Below are positions 13,346 to 26,779 of a DNA stretch of 64,000 nucleotides, piece after piece. The notes below the pieces were generated by a model. The model was not told where the DNA came from, did not search any database, and saw only the letters and a list, made by a program, of their open reading frames with translations. How positions within the stretch are numbered: position 1 is the first letter of the stretch; the number at the start of each line of letters is the position of its first letter. The position numbers were made by a program, and so were the translations under genes. Source of the DNA: Azadirachta indica (taxonomy: Eukaryota > Streptophyta > Magnoliopsida > Sapindales > Meliaceae); contig CM040444.1 in the NCBI GenBank assembly GCA_022749755.1, forward strand, positions 9,048,774 through 9,112,773, in the 5' to 3' direction.

Positions 13346-14530
13346 ATAAACTATATGTAAAACAATTATTAATTAATATTATATTATATCATGTGTAGTG
13401 TATATTTAAATTTTTTACTATTTTTTTTATATATCAAATATCAAATTATTAATTATTATTTTTATACAATAGTTAATTAATTAATTCATACATGGTTATT
13501 TTGATATATAATTTAATTCAAATTTATTTTATCTATTTTTTAAAAGAAAATTTCAACTTAATTTTAATAAAACATAAATAAGTATTTTATTTTTTAACTT
13601 AATTTTAGTATACAAGTATTTTGTTAATTTATAGAGTAAATTTTATTCTTTATGGCGTATGGTCATTTTTGTCTTTCATGCATAGTATTATCAACAATAA
13701 AGGTAAATGTGTCAATTTATTATTTTTAGCGGCAATACAGATACCCTTTAAAAAATTGAAATTATTTGCAATGATTATCAATAAATAAGGATATAGCGTT
13801 GAAAATTACCCATTATTTTATAACTAACTAACTAATTACTAGAAGTAGTTGTTACAAATTATAAAGTACAAAATTTTATATATGATAATGTTTACTTTCA
13901 TTTTATTTTGTATCCAAATAACAAATGAATACATTTAACTAAATAAATAAATGATACAATGTACAAAATTGTAAAATAAAATAAATTGTACTAGTCTTTC
14001 TATTTTACTTAGACTGAAATTAGATTGAACAAAAGTGTAATATAATTACTATATAATTGCAATATATTTATAAAATTAGAAAATTATATTTTATCCATTA
14101 AAAATTTTATATTTATACACTTTTCATATTAAATTTAAAATTTTATCTAGATTTTGTAAAATAAAATTAAATACATAAGTTTTGTATTAAATTTTATTGT
14201 AATAATTTTATAATTTTAGTTTTTTAATTTAGAATTAATTATATTTGTTAATATTAAAAATCATACAAATTGATTGAAGACACTATTTTACAACTCAATT
14301 CTGAGCCCTATTAGTATAACAGCCCAACACCAAATTAGTCTACATAGGGTCAACACCACAAGCTAAGTTTACTATTCATGGTCCAACCAATGAACATTAT
14401 TATATTGCATAGTGAAACATGACAGTTTTCATAACCCTTTTTTGGCCATATAAACACGACTTTGATACAATTTTGTTACGATCTCTAAAATGTCATCGTT
14501 GCTACAGTATTCCATGCTGCATTATGTATT

Positions 14531-14574
14531 TGTATGTGTGTGTGTATACATATATATATACACACACACACACA
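14531..14574. repeat. Palindromic TG/TA/CA microsatellite
   Basis: A TG run, then a TA run, then a CA run form a nearly perfect 44-bp inverted repeat that could extrude as a cruciform. No gene adjoins it. Confidence 0.8.
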
Positions 14575-17500
14575 AAATTGTTATGAACAAAAATTAATAT
14601 TTCAAAAAGAAAAAAAAATCCAAATCCAATGCAATCTTATAATTAGAATTGTAAAAAAGAATGCTTATTTTATGTTCTAAAAAGAAAGAGATATTATACT
14701 TTAATTTTTTATCTAAAGTATAAAAAGAAAGTAATTATAATATAATATTTTAACCTCTTTACCCCAAACTTAAAAAATACAAATTTTGATGCATATGATT
14801 TTTTATTTTTTCTAAAAATTCTACTTTTTTTTTAGTAAAAAAATGGTTTCATTTTTATTGTAATCTTAAACTGCATTGACAGCATGTATTGGGCTATATC
14901 ATATCGTAATAAATTATATTAAATAAAATTTAATATAATATTGTATTTAGTGCATGATTATATTATAGTATATTAATTATACAAAAAAATTATTATTTAA
15001 TTATGAATTATTATTTTTAATTAATAATTAAATAATTTGAAATATTATTTTAAAATTAAAATAATTTAAAAAATATATTTTTTTAAAAAAAGTAAATAAA
15101 AATAGTAGTATAATACGGAATTGACCTAAGGATAAATGGGTCAAATTTGAAAGATTTATATTATATTATTTTTAATTTTTATATAATCAAGTTTCTGCTT
15201 AAAAAAAGAAATTGTCCTAAATAGTAAAATAGTGTAATCCTGCCTGCTAAACATGGCTTTCATGTTGATATTTTTTTTTTTAAGAAGAAGGCAGCTATTA
15301 AGCCACAAGAGATAATGCTTATGTAATTATGCAAGCTAACTTTATCTTCCTACCATTTTTAAGATGAATTTTATGAAATATTTTAGGTTAGTAATGGCAG
15401 TATTCCAAAAATTATTATTAGAAATTATTGTAGATGCTCTCATAAAGTTACTATATATGCTCAATTTACTTCTCTTTCTTTTAGCGGCAACATCAATATT
15501 TAAGGGATTCTTCCAACAAATTAAGCCTATCCCTAATAAAGGTTGTATTTAGTCTAATAATTTTTCTTTTTCAATTTTAATTAGAAGCTATCACAAAATT
15601 TTGATATTTTTCATAATTTATTTCATCAACAAATTATAAAAAGTATGAATGTTAATCATGTATTTTCACGTAGTCATTGTCATCCAAGACTTGTCTATTT
15701 GTGCATCAATCCAATTTTGTGAAGTTATAGATAATTTTAACAAGTGTCTAATTGAATGAAGACAAAAAAAAAAAAAGGTAAAAATCGAAAAACAAAATGA
15801 AACAAATACAAGAATCTTAAAAATGCATAGATTAATGTCAAATCTAAGTATAGCAATATAATAAAATATAAATAACAGCATCATATGTTGTGCACTATGA
15901 GATCTATATATACATATAAAGTATTTATAAATATAATTAAATTAAAACATATTCAAAATATTGCAGTTTATATTAAATTTAATCATATAAATTTATCAAA
16001 TTACATAATAAAAAACCTTCTAAAAATATTCGTATGTATATATATATATATATTTATACATATATACCTATCAATTTGCGAAAGAGATAATTTTGAAACA
16101 AATCAACAGGTTAAGATGTTGCTATAACTTGAAAAACAATAAAGATAGAGATAAACAGAGTCGTAGTTTTGGAAGAAGAAGAACAAGAAGTAGAAGAGAA
16201 AAGAAAAAGAAAGCACGGTCATATAAAAAGGAAACGGGTTAATTTCAATTTCCTCCTTAATATTTAGGACATATTATTTAGATTCATATATTTTACCTAT
16301 TAAATATAAAGATCCTTAAATATTTTAAAAATTATCACTTAAATCTAAATTATTTTAATTAATATCATGTAAACCCCTTGACCAAACTTTCAATAATAAT
16401 TAATTTATCCCTCGTAATATAATAAAATTTAATTTAATCCTAAAATTTGTGAAAGATCATATTACTCCTATATATTAACTTTTATCTTTATTTTTAATAA
16501 ATAAGAAAATAAAATTATATTCTATAAACTTAATTAATAAAAAATTTTTCTTTTTTTTGTCTTTCTCCTTTATTTATATTTGCAATTTCGATAAAAAAAT
16601 TAATATTCAAAAAAATAATTTATTCATATCTCATAATCTTAAAAATATAATCAATTAATTGAACTTAGAAAACCTAAAAATAAATAATCTTAATTTTAAT
16701 TTGTTTTAAATATTTTAACCCTATTCTTTTGCCTTTTAATAATATTCGATATTTAATTATCAAAATTTTAAATGAAATAATTTTTTTTAACATTTTAATT
16801 TTTATTTGTAATATGTATTTATTTGAAAAATTATATTAGATCTAATATATTTTTTAAAAAAATTATAAAATGTAAATAAATACACATTATATACATTACA
16901 AATAAAATAATGAAAATTCTCTTTTTTCAACATTTAATTGAAATTAAAGTATATTATTAATAATAATTAAAATATATTTAATTACTAATTCTATTAACAA
17001 ATAATGTTAAATTCTCTTCCTTTTTATATTTTCGTAATTTACATTAAGAAAATTTAGTGAACTAATATAATCAAATTATTATTAAGAAAGTAAAAAAAGA
17101 AGATTAAAAATATTTTAACATATCGATTTTATCTAATTCATTGTTAAAAGTTTTCTATTAATAATTTTTTCTAAATTTGTTATTGAAATAACAAATTAAA
17201 AATTTAATCTTAAATAAATTGTGAAAATATTAAAATATGAACTAAAAGGTTATAATTGAAAAAATATATTATAAAAATATTAAAATAAAGACTAAGTTGT
17301 TATAATTAAAATAAGTATATTTGGAGATTATGTTTATTTAAATGATAATGATGAAAAATAAAACAAAAGAAAAAATTATCAATATTTACTAAATATTAAC
17401 TAGTTAACATTAGATAGTATATAAGAAAGAAAGATTTTATTTTCTATCTATTAAGAATTGTATATATCTTTATCTATTTTTAAATTCATAAATAAAATTT

Positions 17501-20128
17501 ATTAATTTAAAAGTCAAAAAAAATGATGATGGCCTGTCAATCCCACTTTGATAGGTATTATAAATAACCTATTTTCCATTGAAGAATAAATAAAATCCGA
17601 ATTCAAAAGCTTTTTTTTTTAAATTACCTTTACTTTAATAAGTTAAAAATATATTTTGATTTTTTCACTTAAATACAAACCAAACTCCATTAATTAAATA
17701 GAAAATAATTTCTTCAATACAAAAAAAAAAGAAAGAAAATTGATAATTAATTAATCAAAAAGAACATAAATATTCATTGTGAAAATCTTCTAGTTAGGTA
17801 GCTAGCTACTGGCTAATCTTGTCTCATCTGATCACAATTATATGCATATAATTTCTTTTATGTCTTTCGCCATAAGTAGGTGACTTTAAGATTTACCATA
17901 AGTAAAATATTTATCAAACTTAAACAACAAATTAAAACTTCAATTTCTACATATATTATTAGCTCTAATCTTGAGTCTTAATCTTTTCTTTTCTTTTAAC
18001 AATTTTGCTAATGAGATAGAGTCTTAATCTTGAGTTAATAAAGGCCTTTTTCAACGGTAAAACTTTTTCTCCAATAATTAAGTGATACTTTATCATATTT
18101 TATGTAAATGAATATTCTTTCTCGAGTTACATGTGTTTAGCAAGCAATTTTCATTGTGCAATTATAGTTAGAAGTGGAATTAAGCAAAGCCAATTTTGAC
18201 TAGAAATAAGTAAATGGATAATTAGGTAAAATTGTATCTCTCACTTTCTTTCCGCTAAGGTAAACAAAGTGCTTTTAATCACAAAAAAGAACTAGTGGGA
18301 TAAAAGACAATAAAGGACATGTCCTCAAATGATGCAAATATGCAATACCTGAATTTACCTTCATCTCTTTTCTCCTCTCCTCTCCACTCCAAACTCTTAT
18401 AATCTCTCACATGAAAGGAGAATTTCAATAATAAATGAAGCTAGTGTAGTCCTCTTATATGGTAGGTACTTTAGTAGGTAATTAATTTGGGAGTTTTATT
18501 TTGTTTTAATTTTGATCTTAAAATTTAATAAAAAGGTAAGAGAAAATAGTAAACTGAGTTTTATTTTTCTTGAAAGCCATTTTCTTCTATCCTATAAAAG
18601 AGAAAATTATTTTTTTCTAAATTTTTTTAAAAAAAGTTTACAAGATGGATTTAAGGTAAGTTTATTAAAAAAAAATTAGAGAGGCCTTGTGTGTTCTGGA
18701 CGGTGGGAATTTTTTATATATATTTTTTAATAATATTAAAAAAATAAAAAATATAAAAAAAATTAAAAAAAGTTAGAGATAATGTGTCCAAGAAAAAAAG
18801 AAGAAGAAGATTCGTATAATTGTTTTACTTTTTACTACTTTTTAAAGTTTAACTTTTATATTAAAATTTAATAAAAAGTTAAATTGTAATAGATAAAATA
18901 ATTGTTCATTTTAACTCTTTTGATTATTTTTTATTAAAAAATAAAAGATAAATAAAAATAATATAATAAAATAACATTATTTTTTCTAGAATACCTCCTC
19001 CGCACATTCCTCCGATCTCTCACTACATCCAAAATATTAAAATAAGAAAAACTATAATGCCACTATTTATTTTCTTGTTCTTTCTCTTGCTCCTTCCTAT
19101 AGCCCAGTTCATGAATTCAAAACTCTTCTCCTTCTAAAATCTTCATTATTTGACCCCGAATTAACTTTTATATCTTGAAATGAGACCCAGATATATTATT
19201 TTAATAACAACAGTGCAAAATATAGATATAGATACATGTATAATATAATTTGAATCTACTTTAAACTCATAAATCTCCAAGTTACACACATTTATATACA
19301 TAAATGCATACATATATATACATATATATATTTGGTATAAAATTTAAAACTAAATTGAATGTTATAGTATCTAAATAATATGATATAGTCACTATTTTGA
19401 TATTAGAGACAGGGAAAATATGTTACTATATAATAAAATTTAAAACTAAAATAAAAGAAACAGTAATTAAATAACATGATAGTTGCTGTTCTTAATATTA
19501 GGCAGGGCCATAAATGAAACAAGGTTTCCATTAAAACAAATTCTAACAAATTCTAATCCCAAAAGGAAAATGTAAAATCAACATTTTTTTAAAATTGGAA
19601 ATTTTCCTAATTTTTATTATAATTTCTATTTGAACCATTTGAAGACTCAGAAATTCCAAAGTTCAAATCAAGATTGTGCAGCTGCTACCTGCATTCAAAG
19701 AGTTAGAAAATTTTTTGTGAATAACAATTAAGCCAAGATCAAAATTAAGCATATTTTCAATAAATGGATCGTCATATTGTACCCATAAACTTAATTATAG
19801 TTTTGTCGTATGCCCTGGATTTAAAAAAATGCAGAATTTTCAGAATACCCTTTTTTAAAAACTAGAATTTTGTTAGTAAAATTGTTATCAGATTGAAAGA
19901 ATTCATGGTCCAAAGGGTCCCGCAGCTTCTACTTTGTTTTTAAATAATCCACAATAAATATAATTGCGAGCACCATCATGATGCCTAACCATTTTCTTCT
20001 AAAATTTTATCTGGTTTCTAGTTTCTAAATAGAAAGCACTAAGCCAGAGCCAACACGTGTAAATTTTTCACAATTCAAATTAAGCATCTAATTAACATCA
20101 GAATTGGTGTTGGGGGTTTAGTTCTTAC

Positions 20129-21244
20129 TTCTTTCCAAAGAGCTGTTCCATTCTAGCTTCCCAGCCACCACATTAGTGCAATGTTACGCCTTTGTATTTT
20201 GAGCTTCCTCTTGGAAATCTAGTTCTTTTTCGACAAGTAATCAACACAAATTCTTTTTTTGATAAATTTTTCATCTGCTGATCGATCACAATCAATCAAT
20301 ATGCAAAATAAGAAATCAAGAATCCAACATGGAATTTATACATAAAATTTTGTGTTACCTGTTTCACATCTTCTTCATAATTATTCAAATTAAAATTTAT
20401 ATCAGTATCAACTCCTCGAAACTTAATTGCAGTTAGATCACATACTCTAAATTCACATAACACATCTTTATAAATCATCACATAAAAACTAAATTGTATT
20501 TTTTAAAAAAAAGTTGACTAATAAATAAATAAGATTTTCACCTAGCTGCAGCATGGGAGGTGTCAAATCTACCTAACAAAATGTCGAAAAATAAAAAAAG
20601 AAAGCAATAATAATAATAATCAACAACAATTCTAATTGCCCAAAAATTCGCACAATAATTTTCATAACATTATTTTCTTTGCAAATTAAATTAAAAAAGT
20701 AATAAAATCTACTCACCTAAGTGTATTTGCTTCCCACAATCCCTACACATAGTAATATAATTAACAGATTAATAAAGCAAGAATAATATCGAAGATCAGA
20801 ACCAAAAAATAAATTATTTTAATATATCTAAAAAGCTTATGTACGTTATGAAGATGATGACCATGTATTTGATACCCATTTACTTCTTCGATTAAATGTG
20901 ACTCCTCGAAACGGAGAACTCCTCGACTTTGGTCCGGCCAGTTTTTTCTCACTTCTTGCTGTTTTTGCTGAACAGCTCCTTGCTGGACTGTTTGCTCGAT
21001 CGTCTTCATAGTTCTTCGAGATGTCGAAAATGAATGAAGAGTTAACGTTGGTAGAAGACTTTCCATATCCGGCATTAGTCGGAATTTCTTCGCAAATGAT
21101 GATGGAGGCATTTGAAGTCCCAGATTCTTCCGTTCGTGTTCTAATCGGTTCTAGCAGCTTCTTTTTATCAGCAAAAACAGATGATGATTCGCACGAAACA
21201 ATATCAAGGTTGAGATCCAACATCTCTTCTCCTTGTTTCTGCAT
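20129..21244 (-). pseudogene. AP2/TOE-like (euAP2 clade) transcription factor, truncated and broken
   Basis: Exon 1 (about 21244-20863) encodes an N-terminal EAR-type repressor motif, MLDLNLDIVSCESS, and the start of the first AP2 domain (SSPFRGVTFNRRSKW). Then come a 26-nt microexon at 20742-20717 (DCGKQIHLG), a 31-nt microexon at 20572-20542 (RFDTSHAAAR), an 88-nt exon at 20446-20359 ([24 protein letters not shown]) and an exon at 20277-20129 opening the second AP2 domain ([14 protein letters not shown]). The last exon has an in-frame TAA where the family has Lys (VTLHK). I find no remaining second-domain exons or miR172 site to the left. Family members repress flowering and specify floral organs. 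GT-AG borders are mostly intact, so this is a genomic copy, not a retrocopy. First-domain residues also diverge (AYD to VCD, one residue lost near RRTGRW). Confidence 0.85.
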
Positions 21245-21249
21245 AAATT

Positions 21250-23040
21250 AAGGGAGAAGTATATATAAAATTCAAGACATGATACGCAAATCCATTAGAG
21301 AGATGAAAGAGATAAATAGAGATAGAGGGCAGGTGAGGTGGGGTGGGGGAGCCCCGTCTTTCTCCTTCTGTAAATTGTAATGAGGAAAACTTAAAAACAG
21401 AAAAAAAAAAAAAAAAACTGCTGTAAATTGTATAGTAAGAGAAATGGCCTGCAAGAAGAAAAAGATAAAAGAGAAAGAGAGAAGCAAATGAAGCAAGAGA
21501 AATGACGGTATTATTTCTGTCCAACCACTGTAGGTACAGCTTTGCTCCATCTCGGGTTTCTTGTTCAGTTATTACTTGGCTACTCTTACCATATTTTTGC
21601 CTTTTCATTTTCTCTTAATTGGCTTTTCTTTTTCTTTTGTTCTTTTAGATGTCAGTTAAATTATTGTTGGGTGACCATTGGACTACGAGAGATGATCCAC
21701 AACTAAGATTGGTTAGAAAAGTTAACCTGTCAAGAACATTTTCAAAATTTTTTAGTATATTATCTATAAATTAAATACATTTCAAAAAGGTTCTTCTCTT
21801 AAAAAGAAAAAATGATATTGTACAAATGATAAGATAAATATCCTGATAATTCGGGTGCCAATTTTTTATTTTATTAACAAAATAATTGTGTCTTAAATCA
21901 ATTTATCTTAAACGAATAAATAAACCAAAAAATTAAATATGAATATGAAATTATTATTAATTATTTATATTATATTTATTATATTTTGAGTAGTTAAATT
22001 AATTGGATTAAAATTAAAATTAATTTTTTTATTTGAATTGGATCAAATTTTGTTATCTTTTTTAAAGGAATTATCTTTTTTAGTTGAATGAAATCAAATT
22101 GAATTAGTTAGAGCTTAAATTGAACTCGGTAAGTAACAGTAATTGGGGGAGGTAAGGGAAAAATTAAAGGGTTTTGGGCTTCGCTAGGGATCCACCTCTT
22201 TTTTTTATTTTTAAAAAGGTGCAATATTGCTATTAGATTGAATACCATTATAAAAAAAGAAATACTCCGAAATGCATATTACAAATGAATATTCTCAAAA
22301 AGAAAAAAGAGAATTATCTCATCAATCATTTCAAACTCTATAAAATATGTCTAAATAAATCATTCTCTATATATTTTTTTAATCTTAAACTGAAAAGCAT
22401 TGATGTTAAAATATTGACCATAACATACAACAAGTTAGACCTTCTTGCAATTTGGCAACTTTATCTTTTAATCCTTATATTTAACAGATTGCTTCCTACA
22501 TCAAATATATTATGATTATTAAAGATAAAATATGGCCCCGTGTCAAACTCTAGCTCTTGATTTGTTTTTTTTCTCTCTTCCTCTCCGTATACAAACCTAT
22601 TAGTTAATTTAAATTGAAAAATAAGATTAAAATGATCTTTTTTGTTTGAATTAGATAATTAATTATCTTTTTAATTGAATAACATCAAATTAAATTATAT
22701 CGCTTTTTCAGTCGGATTAAATAATATTACTAGTAGAATAAATATTCAAAATATATACATATATCACAATTTTATATTCTTAAAAAAAATATCAATCAAT
22801 TTATACTCTAAAAAAATGCTTAACTAAATATTTTTTTAATCTCAAAATGAAAATTCTCACTGTAGAAGTACTACTAAAGTTTTGACAATAATGTAAAACA
22901 ATATGAATATTATTTTACTATTTTTTTGGCTTCTCACTGTTTTAAGTCATGAGTGAATTGTCTACTTGTTTTGAGTTTTTTTAATAATTTCGTTATACTT
23001 AATTTATATGACCAACAGATGTTATGGATTGAGGTAAATG
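21250..23040. other. Intergenic, no gene seen
   Basis: 21270-21550 is a purine-rich stretch upstream of the AP2-like pseudogene (GAGA-type on the plus strand), probably its old leader or promoter. From 21600 on it is AT-rich DNA without a supported gene. Confidence 0.5.
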
Positions 23041-23044
23041 TTTT

Positions 23045-25090
23045 CAAACATAGGATTTGTATTTTACTAGTGGCCGACTGAAAGCTATACCAGTTTCAGC
23101 AGGAATACACTTGGGTCCTTGGAAGGATGATTGTATAACAGCTCGCTGCTCCATTGCTGCAATTAGGTTACCTGCAAGATGACCTAAAAGTTTAGCTTGC
23201 AAGGCTGCTAATATTTGTGGGAGAATTTGGCCAGAGGCAGGCGAAGCTTAGATGTCGAATTTTCTAAGTGAGCCAAGCTTCATATTTGTTTCAATAAGAG
23301 CACGGAAAGCGTTAGAAATTCCACCTTGCACTCCATTTAATCTTTTTAAATATGGTCTGAATTTCTACAAGTTAACTTTATCTTAAGTTAAATCTATTCA
23401 ATATTAACAATACAATGCATGTTAAAAAATGACAATTTTCATAATAATATTCAATCATTGTTTATTCCCTGATGACGAAGATGATAGAGGAAAGAAATAA
23501 GAAGCACAATAGTCGAAAATCCAAAGGAATAAAAGAATTTTACCGCCAGATGACTTCCAACATTCTCTCTCTTCAAACCAGGTACATTCATCAGCTCAAG
23601 AATTCTCTTAGGTACAGCCTCCGATATTAGAGCCATAATATTTTAATCAGAAATATTAAATTGAAGCAAACAAGAATTCACAAACTGATTTAAGAGATGG
23701 CCAAGATACATCATAACATCTCTTATTCATATCAAACATATAATGAATTAATTAAACAAAGGAAACTATAAAAGATCAAACTATCTATCCCGAGCTGATT
23801 TACTGCACTGACAAATTGCTGATGTAGCTCCACTGACCATAATACACGTGGTCTCCTTTTCGTGGAAGGATCCTCATTTTCCAGTTCACCATCATCTTCT
23901 TCTTTAGCACAGATTCTATTTTTCTGAGCTTTTAAAACTCCTTCTGTTCCTTCATTAGCAAAAGAAGCATACTCAACTTCGTCAATTATTTTTGACTGAC
24001 GATCGTTATCTTCAAAGCTGCCTGAATGCTTAGCTTTTTCGTTTCCATTCCACTTCTTCTGAATAACATGCTGCCATATATTCTTAAGCTCCTCTTCATG
24101 CATAGGCTTAATCAAGTAATCACACCGTGGTGGATTCCCTTCATAACAGTAGATACTCTTCCGTCAGGAGACATCACTGCATCATAAACTATCACGTTAT
24201 TGTCAAGAAGCAAATCAAGCTTCCATACGCAAAAAAAATGAAATAAAATAAAATAAAAATAAAAAATAAAACAAAAATTACTAATAACAGGAAGATCCAT
24301 TTCGAGTCCAATATGTTCAAGAAGTTTATAGCCATCCGCATCAGGCATGTGAACATCACTCAACACTACATCAAAACAACCGTTCTTCTTCCTTAGTAGG
24401 TTCAAAGCAACAGCAGCTTGAGAGCATGTCGTAACTACAGCCAATCAAACAAAAAAATCTTCATAAACAGCTTACATTATCACATCTTTGCGCAATCCAA
24501 AGCAAGAAAACAGCATAAATTCTCAATATTGGCAAATTAAAAACAATCTGCTATTTAATATTTCTGTTACAAATGTTGCATATAAACCTAAAACAAACAA
24601 ACAATTCTTTTGGGGAAAAAAAATCCCAAATTAATTAACACTAAGCTCTACCAAATTAAACTACAAGTCATCCGATCTTACAAAATTTTTCTTGAAACAG
24701 TTTAATTCAAAAAATTTTAAAATAACACAAGTCACATCATGATTAAGACCATGTTTGCGAATACAATGAAACTGTTATATTTTACTTCACACGTGATTGT
24801 ACGCATAATTTCATCACTCTAAACAATAACAAACGTCATAATTTCTCTTCAATGATAATTAATTAAAGACAATTCTTTTCCCAGGCAAATAATCTCATAG
24901 TAAACAACCAAAACAAGAAAACAAAAATGAAGGTGAAAAAGAACTAACCATTGTAGAGAAAACGGCGAAGGATCCTCTTGAGAATTCTAAGACACGAGGT
25001 GTCATCGTCAACCACAAGTACTCTAGAACCAACAGGAAACTGTTCAGGCACGCTAGCAGAGGAGGGCACCATTCTCTGAAAATGAGCCAT
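23045..25090 (-). pseudogene. Type-B response regulator (ARR1/ARR2-like), broken
   Basis: The family consists of cytokinin-signalling transcription factors with a phospho-receiver domain and a GARP/Myb-like DNA-binding domain. Exon 1 (25090-24949) starts at ATG and encodes [19 protein letters not shown] with the acidic DDD pocket. Exon 2 (24434-24292) has the phospho-acceptor region [17 protein letters not shown]. Exon 3 (24176-about 23797) runs from [17 protein letters not shown] through [17 protein letters not shown] into the GARP domain (PRVLWSVELHQQFVSAVNQL). Exon 4 (23620-23544) has [15 protein letters not shown]. Exon 5 (23364-about 23045) has YLKRLNGVQGG and a Gln/Ala-rich tail. Defects: a 4-bp deletion at about 24120-24118 (HHGxCDYLIKP) shifts the frame, exon 4 lacks its AG acceptor (GG), and exon 5 has CAA changed to TAA. 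Other introns keep GT-AG, so this is a genomic copy. Confidence 0.9.
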
Positions 25091-25554
25091 TTTTCAACGT
25101 CAACAGCAGCTGCTCTCACTCCAAACAGCTAAAATTCAGCATTTGCAGTGGAACTAATAAATTGCAGGGAAAGCATTATTAAAGCGAAGCCAAATAATGC
25201 AACAAAGTTACCCTTATTCGTAATATCAAGCTCTTTTCGAGAAATGATAATTAAATATTTTAATTTAAAAGGAAAGAAAACATGTAGAGAGAGAAGGGAA
25301 AGAGAAGAACTTTTGTACCCAATATCTCGACGCAAGATTTTGGTATAAAGGCTCTACAGCACTTTGGCATATTCATGAAGTTGAAACTAAATAACCGCCT
25401 ATACAAAACAGAAACAAACAGATCAATTCAAAAACAAATAATATAAAAGTTAAAAACCTTCTAGCACCTACTATATTATTATACATTTAAAACTATTATA
25501 AACAATTTAAAAACTCTTTTAGAATGTATTACAACCCATTTTCTTTTGATGTGT

Positions 25555-25830
25555 CTTAAAATATAAAAAACTGTTCTCTTTTGTTATGATAAGAAGACTG
25601 CTTTTATTAGTTTTTAAATTTATAAAAAAATAATTTTAAATAGTACCTGAATTTATAAGAAAACACTTTTTAACTGTACTTAAATTTATAGGAAGACGAT
25701 ATTTAACAGTTGTTAAAATTTTATAAGAAATTTACTTTTAATAAAATTTAGATATATAAGAAGACAGTTTTTAACGGTTATTAAAATTTTTAAAATTATA
25801 ATTTTTAAAATAAAAATAAAAATGGTTACT
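25555..25830. repeat. Subterminal repeats of CACTA-2
   Basis: Four to five loose copies of about 50-60 bp with the core 'ataagaagacagtttttaac' followed by 'ggttattaaaatttt'. They start near 25590, 25655, 25690 and 25750. Placed just 3' of the CACTA-2 genes, as expected for transposase-binding subterminal DNA. Confidence 0.5.
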
Positions 25831-26779
25831 ATAACAACATTCAATTAAATAAAAATTAACTTATCAAAAAATATACACATACATATATGTATATGTGTGT
25901 GTATATATATATATATAAGATATATGTACAGGAAAATAATATCACTCAATAGTTCATACATATATCTATCTTATTAATTGTTTAAAAATATATTAAACAT
26001 TAATTAAAAAAAGAGTCTAAATTAAAAGAGTCCGTATCATTACAAATTGCAAATACAAATAGTAGCACAGCAGCAGCAGATCATGAACTAAAAACAGTAG
26101 TAAGCGATGTTAGATATCAAATGCATAACTGTTTTATCAACTAATTATAAAACTAAAAATAGCAGCTATAAAAGAAATAAGTACTTCCCAGCAGTAGTAT
26201 TTATAGCAGTATCTATACAACTTTATCAATAGTTAGCTAAAATAACAATAAACTATAGCATAAACGGCTACAACAAAGTAACATTAGTAGAAGAAAATAG
26301 CAGAAAAGGAAAAAACATAGCTAATAACAGGAAGTAGAACCAGCAACAAGCAGTCAAGTAGTAGGGAGCTTGGTAATTAACAAGTAATAACCTTGTCTTT
26401 CGTAGTATTTGCCATAGTTTTAAATCAATGCACTTATCAATTAAGTTATGACTTAATACATTGAATAAAAAGTAGATCAAGAGACTTATAAGCAAATATA
26501 TCCATCAAAATTCTTTGGGTAAAACTGAAAAATATAACTAAAATAAAAGAATAAAAGAATACAATTATTTCAATTACAAAATTGACAGAACAAATTCAGC
26601 CCAATCTTTTCTCATCTCATCTATCTCTTTTTGTTTGTATGAACATTTTTTTTGTAAATGCATAAGATATTACACAAAATGAAATTAAAATAAAATAAGA
26701 TTAGAAGTCATGCATATTATAAAAAATTAATAAGTGAAATAATTGCAAAGTTATAATTCTAACCTTTTGCTGAATAGAA

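Larger units (their letters stand above)
10480..20100. other. Gene-free, AT-rich stretch
   Basis: I see no credible coding sequence in these 9.6 kb. It contains the two copies of a duplication at 11025-13345, a palindromic microsatellite at 14531-14574, a short TA repeat near 16036-16053 and long A/T runs. A pyrimidine-rich stretch with CTCTCTCT at 12075-12150 resembles a plant 5' leader but has no reading frame attached. Phrases such as 'cccctgaattttgggagaaatatgaaatatcc' occur only within the duplication. Confidence 0.6.

Noticed and set aside
15364..15552. A small hydrophobic protein gene
   Set aside because: Leu/Ile/Lys-rich content is expected from AT-rich DNA; no leader, homology or codon signal supports it.
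19965..19990. A miR172 target site for the AP2-like copy
   Set aside because: The minus strand reads GGCATCATGATGGTGC, which shares only a CATCAT core with the known site and mispairs across the rest.
22285..22515. A 76-codon gene on the plus strand
   Set aside because: AT-rich chance frame without homology or splice signals.
25460..25480. 'cacctactatatt' as the left terminus of CACTA-2
   Set aside because: It departs from CACTACTAGAAA-type ends, and its flank does not match any right-side flank. Position alone is not enough.
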